Assembly (NCBI GenBank): GCA_017470505.1
Contig: JAFUYO010000046.1
Coordinates: 1-64,000 of the forward strand
DNA: 64,000 nucleotides
Direction of reading: 5' to 3'
DNA from: Butyrivibrio sp.
Lineage (GTDB): Bacteria; Bacillota; Clostridia; Lachnospirales; Lachnospiraceae
The notes under the pieces are model-generated. The model was not told the origin of the DNA and did no database searches. It worked only from the letters and a program-made list of their open reading frames with translations. The translations under genes were made by a program, and so were the position numbers. How positions within the stretch are numbered: position 1 is the first letter of the stretch; each line of letters opens with the position of its first letter. Below are positions 1 through 5,940 of the stretch, one piece after another.

Positions 1-168
1 TATTTCAAGCCGGAGGGCGTCCTTTGCGAGTTTGTGGGTGAGATAAGGCTGGATGATGCGGTTCCTGATTCCTGGTATGATGTTTGGAAAGAAATTGATG
101 GGCCGATCACATTCCGAAGGGACTACCCGGGCTATTATGAAGCGGATGTGGAGGAACAGATATGGTAG
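1..168 (+). CDS. 3' end of an unidentified protein (truncated by window start)
   Basis: Frame 1 is open from the first base to a TAG stop and gives about 55 residues, ending in ...YYEADVEEQIW. The residues are rich in Asp, Tyr and Trp and have no motif I can name. The stop overlaps the ATG of the next gene by 7 bases, so the two were translationally coupled. The downstream neighbours are DUF6398 and SEC-C proteins. This could therefore be the tail of the same sort of accessory protein, but that is only inference from context. Confidence 0.55.
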   Translation, partial: YFKPEGVLCEFVGEIRLDDAVPDSWYDVWKEIDGPITFRRDYPGYYEADVEEQIW

Positions 169-638
169 AAGGTAATAAAAAGGAGTTAAATCTTCCAACA
201 GGCATACCCCCACAGTTTCGGGAGAAGTATACAGTCATCGCTGGGGTGATCTCAGCTTATTGTGAGGACCGTTTCGATGATGACTTCAAGGCTCTCTGCC
301 TCCACGCACTCCAAAAGCTCTGCCGTAAGAGGACAGAGCCGATGGCATCTGGCCGGAATAATATGTGGGCTGCAGGAATTATTTATGCCATTGCTCAGAA
401 CTGCAATATGATCGGCAACAACGGCAATATGCTCATAGGCCGTCCGGGATACCGATTGAAATCTGACGATTTGTGTGCTGCTCTTGGCGCGTCGAAAGGC
501 GGAGTAAGTGAAAAGGCAAAAGCAATACGCAAGGAACTGGCAATCACGCAGAACAAAGAAGAATGGCTCCTTCCGTCTCAGAGAGAAGGCAGCAGAGTCT
601 TGAAGGACTTTAACAAGGTTATGCGAATTTTGAGATAA
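162..638 (+). CDS. DUF6398 domain protein
   Basis: This 158-residue soluble protein resembles the DUF6398 family throughout. The N-terminal part has helices around VIAGVISAYCEDRFDD and ALQKLCRKR. A central WAAGIIYAIAQ is followed by the family-like segment LCAALGASKGGVSEKAKAIR, which looks like a helix-turn-helix (about residues 105-125). No enzyme motif is visible. In Firmicutes this domain is often found with SEC-C and plasmid pRiA4b ORF-3-like domains, and the downstream fragments fit that association. It overlaps the upstream reading frame by 7 bases. Its molecular role is unknown. The family call is from memory of its sequence pattern and is fairly secure; the function is not. Confidence 0.75.
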   Translation: MVEGNKKELNLPTGIPPQFREKYTVIAGVISAYCEDRFDDDFKALCLHALQKLCRKRTEPMASGRNNMWAAGIIYAIAQNCNMIGNNGNMLIGRPGYRLKSDDLCAALGASKGGVSEKAKAIRKELAITQNKEEWLLPSQREGSRVLKDFNKVMRILR

Positions 639-791
639 AAAGCCCTGTGTCGCGACAAAAACGTCTTCAGCGAGGAAACGGCGGACCAGCGCAACTTCTC
701 AGCCACTACTTTCCCAGCCAGTTCCTTCTCAGCCATTTCTTTCTCGTGATTCACAGGGTTCCAACAGTTCCGACGGTTTACAGGGCTCTAA

Positions 792-974
792 AGATGGGAG
801 CGTAGAGAGGCTGGGGAGGCTGGGGAGGATGCAAAGAGCCAGTTCATGGAAGAGATGGCGGGGCTTTTCGATAAGTACATGAAAGCAGACTCCTCTGTGG
901 AAATCTACAATCCTTCTGAACATGATGAACTGAATGAGTGTGAAGGCTGTGAGAGCAAGGAGGGCGATGAATGA
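792..974 (+). pseudogene. gene fragment, Glu-rich C-terminal remnant
   Basis: A reading frame is open from just after a stop at 789-791 to TGA at 972-974 and gives about 60 residues. The first ATG is at 846 and yields a 42-residue end (MEEMAGLFDKYMKAD...). No ribosome-binding site precedes it. A tiny 21-codon frame (971-1036) overlaps its stop with ATGA. The stretch 640-790 upstream shows no convincing coding frame and contains short degenerate repeats of the type TTCTCAGCCA/TTCCCAGCCA. I read this as the decayed 3' end of a gene whose 5' part is scrambled. A genuine short gene is less likely. Confidence 0.35.
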
Positions 975-1054
975 ACAGCAGCCCTGAAGCCTTGAAAACG
1001 CAGTGGAGGTTTATGGAGAAGTGCTGGGATATATAACCTATGAGGATTGAGAAC

Positions 1055-1273
1055 ATGGACTACAGCTACGAACAGGCGCTTGAAGACGCGCGATTTTTTG
1101 AGAAGAATATAAACCTCTGTACAGAATTCGAGGATGCCTGGCTTTTCCAAAATACGAAGAAGAAGCACAACATATATAATCCTGTGGTCATTATGAAAGA
1201 TGGTGAAGCTGTTCCGGCGGATATTTATAAGCGGACGAAGATTGTACAGAGTTTTAAGGTGGATAAGAAATAA
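1055..1273 (+). CDS. small unknown protein (72 aa)
   Basis: The ATG at 1055 is preferred to the one at 1040 because GAGGA lies about 9 bases upstream of it. The product is a 72-residue acidic soluble protein with CTEFEDAWLF and a conserved-looking NPVVIMKDGEAVP strand. This pattern recalls short Lachnospiraceae proteins in which a CxEFxDAxxF core is followed by a VVMKxxGE strand; some of these sit near toxin/immunity or SEC-C genes. I cannot assign a function. It lies inside a run of decayed genes and may itself be shortened at the N-terminus. Confidence 0.5.
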   Translation: MDYSYEQALEDARFFEKNINLCTEFEDAWLFQNTKKKHNIYNPVVIMKDGEAVPADIYKRTKIVQSFKVDKK

Positions 1274-1287
1274 AGGAGAAGCTACAA

Positions 1288-1338
1288 ATGATCTACCAAC
1301 TTAAAGTCACAATGGTATATGGGGCTTATATGCCCTAG
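1288..1338 (+). pseudogene. truncated start of a pRiA4b ORF-3-like gene (remnant)
   Basis: A good ribosome-binding site (AAGGAGAAG, 1273-1281) precedes ATG at 1288, but the frame stops after 16 codons ([16 protein letters not shown]). The start resembles the N-terminal strand (IYQLKVT) of plasmid pRiA4b ORF-3-family proteins, which are normally 150-400 residues. The SEC-C frame downstream begins in a different frame over the same bases. The simplest reading is a deletion that joined the gene's start to the tail of a SEC-C protein. Sixteen residues are too few for a firm family call. Confidence 0.35.
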
Positions 1339-1339
1339 G

Positions 1340-1687
1340 ATGGAACTGTTGAATGCGGCGAAAGAACGTCTGGAAAAGTATCTTGAACCCGTGGATTCTG
1401 ATTCTCTGTATGATGAGAAGGACCTTTTATATCAGAGGGCGGTTGAGATTTATCATGCTCTTGGTGATGAGAAGAAAGCTGATCATTACTCACAGGAATT
1501 GGAGAGACTGGAAGAAGAGATGGAAGAATGGATGGATAATGGAGAAGAGCTATTCTTTCCATCAAAACAGGTTGTTCCCTCTATTCCCGCAGCGCCAATT
1601 AGGAGAACGGAGCCGAAAATCTATCCCAACGATCCCTGTCCTTGCGGATCCGGGAAGAAGTATAAGAAATGTTGTGGGAGGAAGTGA
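1340..1687 (+). CDS. SEC-C metal-binding motif protein
   Basis: This frame encodes about 115 residues. The first two thirds form charged helices ([18 protein letters not shown]), and the C-terminus is a textbook SEC-C zinc motif, [18 protein letters not shown], with the CxCx8CC cysteine pattern. SEC-C tails bind zinc and occur on SecA and many otherwise unrelated proteins. The ATG at 1340 (or 1319, in frame) has no clear ribosome-binding site, and the good one upstream belongs to the truncated 1288 frame. This is therefore probably the C-terminal part of a larger protein whose N-terminus was lost, and its expression is doubtful. Confidence 0.6.
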   Translation: MELLNAAKERLEKYLEPVDSDSLYDEKDLLYQRAVEIYHALGDEKKADHYSQELERLEEEMEEWMDNGEELFFPSKQVVPSIPAAPIRRTEPKIYPNDPCPCGSGKKYKKCCGRK

Positions 1688-1691
1688 CGGT

Positions 1692-1997
1692 ATGCCATCA
1701 AAGAAACTTACGCAGGCTCAAATAAATAAGGCTTTAAGCCAGATGGAAAAGCCGGAGCTGATAGACTGTTCAAGGATAGGCTGATTGAGAGCTTTCCAAA
1801 CACATTCTTTTCCAAAGTGCGTCAGGATGAACTGGATGAACCGGATGAACGGGATGGACTGGATGCGAGGAGAATCGCCGAAACGGCGATCAGGCTCCAC
1901 AATAAGCTGGAACTGCCGGAGGGATTGGATGAGAAGACAGTTGGAAAAGTTAAGGACTGAGATGCATAGGGCGTGGAAGAAGATTTACAGTGCCTAA
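1692..1997 (+). pseudogene. frameshifted small protein (MEKPELI-type)
   Basis: ATG at 1692 opens MPSKKLTQAQINKALSQMEKPELI and stops at 1784. Shifting frame near 1763 restores a sensible protein (RLFKDRLIESFPNTFFSK...LDARRIAETAIRLHNKL...). A second shift near 1955 restores DEMHRAWKKIYSA, ending at 1995-1997. Two compensating shifts join three frames into one roughly 100-residue protein, so this is a recent pseudogene, or two sequencing errors. The beginning (LSQMxKPELIxLxKDLY) resembles longer Lachnospiraceae proteins, so an internal deletion is also likely. A run of nine-base units beginning GATG (1826-1870) encodes DELDEPDERDGLDAR. Confidence 0.55.
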
Positions 1998-2008
1998 TCT
2001 GACGAACC

Positions 2009-3283
2009 TCAAAAGAAACGTTTTTTGGCTATGTCATACTGCACGTTGATCTCTTGTAAGGCTTTGGTGTCACCGTCCATGTTGTCGGGGTGGTAGAGCT
2101 TTACAAGAGATTTGTATTTTTTGTCGACGCTCTCACGGCTGTTACAGCCTGCGAAGAAGTCGAAGGAGGAGGCAGGAGCCCAAGCTGAACTGCTATCGCT
2201 GTGGCTGTCTGGCTCGTGGCGCCCGCCATGAAAAGAGCGTCTTCCGTCATCAAAGCGCTCGTTCTCAGTGTATTCTATATCATCATCATCTTCTTCATAG
2301 TTATCGTCATCGTCCCCGTACTCTTCATCAGGTTCCGGGTCGTAGTCGTCGCTGTACTCTTCATCAAACTCCGGATCGTAGTCATCGCTGTATTCTTCGT
2401 CAAATTCAGAATCGTAGTCGTCACTGAAGTCTTCTCTGGTATCAAAAAAACGGTTCTCTTGAATGTGGCGATTTATGTGATTTCTTCCGTAGGTCTCATT
2501 TTCACCGGCATCCGCATCCTCGTAGAATTTTACGGCTTCTGCGCTCTGTCTGCGAGCCCTTTTCTCCCTCTCAAATTCGCGGTTCTTTTCCCTGAGGTTT
2601 CGCGTATAGAGCATCTCCTCGTGCCGCCTTCCGGCATCCTTAAAGAGCTTGTAGTACCTTCCCATAGCCTGGGAGATAAAGGTCTTTCCAAGGATCGCTC
2701 GAAGAAGATAGATAGCCGCGTCGATTGTGACAGCTATGAACAGGACTCTGCCGTAGGATAAAAGGGCTGTAAGGCACAGAAATACCGTCATTACGGGGAT
2801 AAACATGAGGACAGTGATGAACAGCAGCAGCATATATGCAGCGCTTCCGTGATAAATATAGATTGATGTGATCCACCATTCTTTTAATTGGGAAAAAACA
2901 GAGAGGGTCATTATCCGGCCGCGTTCAGAGATATCCATGAAAGCGGAAGTGGAAGATTCCTTAATGTCGCCGGAAGAAGTAACTCCATTTGTGGAAGGAA
3001 CATCTCCCTGCAAGTCAGCGAAAGACTCAATGGAAAAAGCCTCTTTTGGGGATGTTGCAGGAACTTCCGCAAGCGGCAGCGCGCTTCCTGTCATAAGTGT
3101 GTACACATTAACCATCATCAGAAGTACAAAGACAATTGACGTGATCGGCAGTGCGATATAGCAGTACTTGAGGAATCGCAAAAAGGCTTTGAGAAACCAC
3201 GTAAGAAACGAAAAAATAGCCCTCAGAGCATATGTAAAAAGTGAGATTACGCTGTTTATAATAAGTGAAATTGCAGATACCAT
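2009..3283 (-). CDS. membrane-anchored protein with C-terminal J domain
   Basis: The 424-residue product starts with a hydrophobic N-terminus and has two or three membrane segments (about residues 40-62, 145-172 and 178-200). Next comes a basic, charged helix (REKNREFEREKRARRQ, about 225-245). An acidic low-complexity region follows (about 275-350), built on repeats like DDYDPEFDEEYS. The last about 55 residues form a degenerate J domain, FDFFAGCNSRESVDKKYKSL followed by the diagnostic HPD tripeptide in YHPDNMDGD. J domains stimulate DnaK ATPase activity, so the protein probably recruits DnaK to the inner face of the membrane. It is not canonical DnaJ, because it has no G/F region, zinc centre or substrate-binding domain and the J domain is C-terminal. 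No clear ribosome-binding site precedes the start. Confidence 0.75.
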   Translation of the reverse strand: MVSAISLIINSVISLFTYALRAIFSFLTWFLKAFLRFLKYCYIALPITSIVFVLLMMVNVYTLMTGSALPLAEVPATSPKEAFSIESFADLQGDVPSTNGVTSSGDIKESSTSAFMDISERGRIMTLSVFSQLKEWWITSIYIYHGSAAYMLLLFITVLMFIPVMTVFLCLTALLSYGRVLFIAVTIDAAIYLLRAILGKTFISQAMGRYYKLFKDAGRRHEEMLYTRNLREKNREFEREKRARRQSAEAVKFYEDADAGENETYGRNHINRHIQENRFFDTREDFSDDYDSEFDEEYSDDYDPEFDEEYSDDYDPEPDEEYGDDDDNYEEDDDDIEYTENERFDDGRRSFHGGRHEPDSHSDSSSAWAPASSFDFFAGCNSRESVDKKYKSLVKLYHPDNMDGDTKALQEINVQYDIAKKRFF

Positions 3284-3313
3284 TTTTATACCAATCTGCA
3301 GAGTTTAATAGAA

Positions 3314-3329
3314 TGCGCAATTGTGCGCA
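3314..3329. promoter_or_regulatory. inverted repeat upstream of J-domain gene
   Basis: TGCGCA-ATTG-TGCGCA is an inverted repeat 31 bases upstream of the J-domain start codon, in a 271-base gap shared with the divergent STAS gene. A TATTAA sequence read on the minus strand (3305-3310) lies between it and the start codon. It could be an operator, but there is no independent support. The rest of the gap (3330-3554) holds only AT-rich promoter-like sequence for the STAS gene (TAAAAT at 3515-3520, TATAAT at 3528-3533). Confidence 0.3.
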
Positions 3330-3554
3330 AACTACAGGCTGCAGGAATCCTTTATCTTTTTTGCTGATAACAGGCAGTGGTTTACATACTTTCCTGAATA
3401 TCAGCGATCGGGGACGCTCAATAAGAAACGCTATCCTATATTGTATGTGCACAGAGCGATTAAGAAAAGAGTTTTTTGAAATTATAATCTACTGCAAAAA
3501 AAATGCCGGCATGTTAAAATGAATCTATATAATAAATCGCGATGGGGGCAGAAA

Positions 3555-3872
3555 ATGGACAACGGCATTATTTTTAAGAGGATAGATGAGGGGGAGCGCC
3601 TGAGAGTGATTGTTGACGGTCCGCTTGATACGATAAACGCCCCTGTGCTTGAAGATGAGCTTTTGCAGGACGCCGTGGTCAGAAAAGAACTTGTGCTTGA
3701 TCTTGAAAAGGTTCCGTATATATCATCTGCAGGCATAAGGGCGATACTTCTTTTGTTGAAGACAATAGAGGGTCACGGCAAAATGAGGCTGATTAATGTC
3801 AGCGAGGAGATACTTGAAGTCCTGGATACCATTGGGTTTCTGGATATTCTTTCTATTGAGGAGAAGGCCTGA
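3555..3872 (+). CDS. STAS-domain protein (anti-sigma factor antagonist-like)
   Basis: The ATG at 3555 follows GGGGGC by 5 bases and is preferred over the in-frame ATG at 3519. The 105-residue product is a single STAS domain of SpoIIAA/RsbV type. It has strand LRVIVDGPLDTINAPVLEDE, then KELVLDLEKVPYISSAGIRA, in which the serine before AGIR is the usual phosphorylated site, and a terminal VLDTIGFLDILSI helix. Such proteins bind anti-sigma kinases in partner switching and are dephosphorylated by SpoIIE/RsbU phosphatases. One of those is encoded at 8355, but no RsbW/SpoIIAB kinase is visible here. The target sigma factor or process is unknown. Confidence 0.88.
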   Translation: MDNGIIFKRIDEGERLRVIVDGPLDTINAPVLEDELLQDAVVRKELVLDLEKVPYISSAGIRAILLLLKTIEGHGKMRLINVSEEILEVLDTIGFLDILSIEEKA

Positions 3873-3875
3873 TAA

Positions 3876-3960
3876 CTGTTAGTGAATTTTATTTACAAGT
3901 TGCTTGCCTGAATTATCCGATTGCTGCATCAGAAAACCTTGCCGCAGTAATTGCCTTTTG
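3876..3960. repeat. dispersed intergenic repeat, copy B
   Basis: The gap between the convergent STAS and response-regulator genes is almost wholly occupied by a diverged copy of the dispersed repeat. AACTGTTAGTGAATTTTATT and, further on, ATTGCTGCATCAGAAAACC match the reverse complement of 58255-58320 at most positions. They match the left half of 5601-5761 more weakly. No protein or stable RNA is evident. Confidence 0.6.
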
Positions 3961-3961
3961 C

Positions 3962-4750
3962 TCAGATTTCATCGAGCTCAGCCATATAGAATTCGGACCA
4001 GCTGTACTGTGTCATGTACTCACCTGTGTAGGTGTATTTTGACCTTTCCTTCTTTTCGAGGTAGTCGTAGAGGTCACACTCTATCTTGTCTTTGGCAATC
4101 GCCATTGAACCGCGCTGCTTTATGAGAATCCCGTCGAGCTTTAGCCTTGTGAAAGTATTCTGAAGGTCCTGGCGGAGATTGCACAGATAGGAGAGCTTTT
4201 TGTCCGGGTCTCCGTCGTCCTCCCAGAGGGAAGCGATTATCTCGCCGTTTGTTGTCTGCGCGCCGCGGTTATTCACCAGAAGCGCAACTATTTCTTTGGT
4301 TCTCTTATATTTAAAATCTACAGGAGTTCCATCCACAAAGAATTCAAAGTTACCAAATGTCTGTGCAAAGACTCTTTTGTGCTCCTTCTGAAATTCCGGG
4401 TATCGAAGGTCCTGTAATTCTGTTTCGACGCAGAGAGGGCTTGAAGGTTTTAAAATGTATCCGCTTGCGTGCATGGAAAGCGCGTCAAATGATTCGTCCT
4501 TCCCATGACTTAAGAGGATGATGTTTACCTTGGGGTTAAGCTCTTTTAAATATCTGCCAAGCTCTAATCCGCCAAGCTCCGGCATATCCGCGTCGAGAAA
4601 TGCAACATCGACCTCGTTTTCCCTCGCGTGTGAAAGAGCTGCGAGAGGGTCGTCAAATTCCAGAATCTCATCATCAGGGCTCGCATCATAGATCAGATCC
4701 GACAAAAGATCGAGATCATCCCTGTTGTCATCAACTGCAATAATAACCAT
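3962..4750 (-). CDS. response regulator with BTAD/SARP-like output domain
   Basis: The 262-residue protein begins with a receiver domain: VIIAVDDN acidic pocket, phosphoacceptor Asp in VAFLDADMPELGG (about residue 53), Ser in ILLSHG and Lys in YILKPSS. From about residue 130 a winged-helix region starts (FGNFEFFVDGTPVDFKYKRT, KEIVALLVNNRG). It is followed by SYLCNLRQDLQN, which fits the transcriptional-activator (SARP/BTAD-like) wing common in clostridial regulators. It should act as a phosphorylation-dependent transcription factor. Its start overlaps the upstream gene's stop by one base (TGATG), so the two are co-translated. No sensor kinase is adjacent. Confidence 0.8.
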   Translation of the reverse strand: MVIIAVDDNRDDLDLLSDLIYDASPDDEILEFDDPLAALSHARENEVDVAFLDADMPELGGLELGRYLKELNPKVNIILLSHGKDESFDALSMHASGYILKPSSPLCVETELQDLRYPEFQKEHKRVFAQTFGNFEFFVDGTPVDFKYKRTKEIVALLVNNRGAQTTNGEIIASLWEDDGDPDKKLSYLCNLRQDLQNTFTRLKLDGILIKQRGSMAIAKDKIECDLYDYLEKKERSKYTYTGEYMTQYSWSEFYMAELDEI

Positions 4751-5253
4751 CAGGCATTACCTCCGGGGAGAGATATGGGCGTTACATGCTGGTTCTGCCG
4801 CTGCTGCTTTGTCATATGGAGAGGATCGGGTTCGCCCACTACCAGCATCTTGCGCTCTTTTTCTGCAACCTCGTGAAGATAGCCGGAATGGAGATCGGCG
4901 ATGACTAGAGCAGCAAACCTGTCGTAGTTGTCGTCGTCAATCACCGGGAAATGATACTTCATCCTGTACCAGTGGTCATGATCGTAGCCGACACTTCCTA
5001 TGTAAAGTCTGTCAGCCGTATAATAAACCTCATCAGGACCTGCAGGATACCCCATTTTAAGACCGGTACCGTCACAGAATAAAAGACCATAGACTTTGAG
5101 AACCCTGTCACGTATAGTCTCTTCTTTGCCGTCACGGCCCACCTTCCCTGTCTTGGAGTCCATTATCTCATAGTAATAGTCCTGGGATTTTTCATCATTT
5201 TCAAAATTGAGAATAGCCTCATAGAAGGCTCTGTCTATACTTAACTTTTCCAC
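4750..5253 (-). CDS. unknown acidic protein coupled to a response regulator
   Basis: The product is 167 residues, soluble and rich in Asp, Tyr and Gly, with no signal peptide or membrane segment. Notable parts are YYYEIMDSKTGKVG, YTADRLYIGSVGYDHDHW and a Gln-rich tail (KQQRQNQH). I recognise no family. It is encoded immediately upstream of the response regulator, with a one-base stop/start overlap, which suggests the two proteins work together. A ligand-binding or regulator-modulating role would be a guess. Confidence 0.65.
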   Translation of the reverse strand: MEKLSIDRAFYEAILNFENDEKSQDYYYEIMDSKTGKVGRDGKEETIRDRVLKVYGLLFCDGTGLKMGYPAGPDEVYYTADRLYIGSVGYDHDHWYRMKYHFPVIDDDNYDRFAALVIADLHSGYLHEVAEKERKMLVVGEPDPLHMTKQQRQNQHVTPISLPGGNA

Positions 5254-5375
5254 TTGTCTGTCTCCGTATCTGTCATGAACAGTTTTCTTAACTCTGAAGA
5301 GCTATACTCGCTTGCGGAAATTCATTCCTCTGACTGTATAACAATTATGTGCGCGACCGCAAGAGGAATATAGCC

Positions 5376-5411
5376 GCTATGCGGTATGTGGTCGCTATGC
5401 GGTATGTGGTC
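5376..5411. repeat. perfect 18-bp tandem duplication
   Basis: The unit GCTATGCGGTATGTGGTC occurs twice head to tail in the 687-base gap between divergent genes. No coding frame crosses it convincingly. Downstream, 5419-5427 and 5446-5454 form a 9-bp inverted repeat (CTCATTAAC/GTTAATGAG). Confidence 0.7.
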
Positions 5412-5458
5412 GGCGAAGCTCATTAACAAAATGGAAAAGAATCCCGTTAATGAGCATA

Positions 5459-5495
5459 TCTATGGAACCGCTGACTGATTCAGTGTTTCCATAGA
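5459..5495. repeat. hairpin of the TGGAAACGCTGA family
   Basis: TCTATGGAA at 5459-5467 pairs with TTCCATAGA at 5487-5495. The stem continues inward through CTGA/TCAG with a few mismatches, leaving a loop of about 5 bases. It is closely related to the perfect hairpin at 44435-44463 and weakly to the palindrome at 12391-12411. No T-tract of note follows on either strand, so terminator activity here is uncertain. Confidence 0.6.
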
Positions 5496-5600
5496 TTATT
5501 TTATAGGCTGCCGGGCATCTTAGCAATATGGAAGAAGAAGTTTCATGATAAAACACAGTTTTAGTCCGGTTGTTGATTAGTAACCATGGCACGAAAACCC

Positions 5601-5761
5601 TTAGGAACTGTAGCGAAATAACTTGAACATTTTTACTTGCCTGATTTCCCAAATGCTGCGTCAAGAGCCTTAACAATGCCCGCATTGTCTGCGTTTTCTT
5701 CCTTGCCTTTGAAAAAACATTCTGCGTAAAATGTTCAGTTAATTCTGCTACAGTTCCTTAA
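5601..5761. mobile_element. MITE-like element with ~33-bp terminal inverted repeats
   Basis: The left end (5601-5637) reads TTAGGAACTGTAGCGAAATA and continues ACTTGAACATTTTTAC. The reverse complement of the right end (5727-5761) reads TTAAGGAACTGTAGC, then GAATTAACTGAACATTTTAC. The ends are thus imperfect inverted repeats about 33 bp long around a core of about 95 bp that codes for nothing. Parts of the same sequence recur at 3876-3960, 20239-20256, 58255-58320 and 59661-59675. This fits a non-autonomous miniature transposable element or a related dispersed repeat. No transposase is present, and a target duplication (TTA or TA) is only suggested. Confidence 0.6.
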
Positions 5762-5940
5762 TGTATGATGGGTTACGGACTCAAAATGGAAAAATATGCT
5801 TTATGACCTTAGCGATTCAAGTATTCAAAGCAGTGTGACACTTCTGTGATATTTCCCCTGATAAGATTACATCATCAAAAGCAAAGACACAGAGCTCACA
5901 CAAAACAAACACAGAAAACACAGAAAAGGAGAAAACAACA

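Noticed and set aside
2201..2761. Plus-strand frame with hydrophobic Val/Ile-rich sequence
   Set aside because: It is the complement of the acidic repeats of the J-domain protein, which turns Asp/Glu codons into Val/Phe/Ile codons.
5395..5685. Minus-strand 96-codon frame in the long gap
   Set aside because: It runs across the tandem repeat, hairpin and MITE-like element; its sequence reflects those repeats and lacks an RBS.
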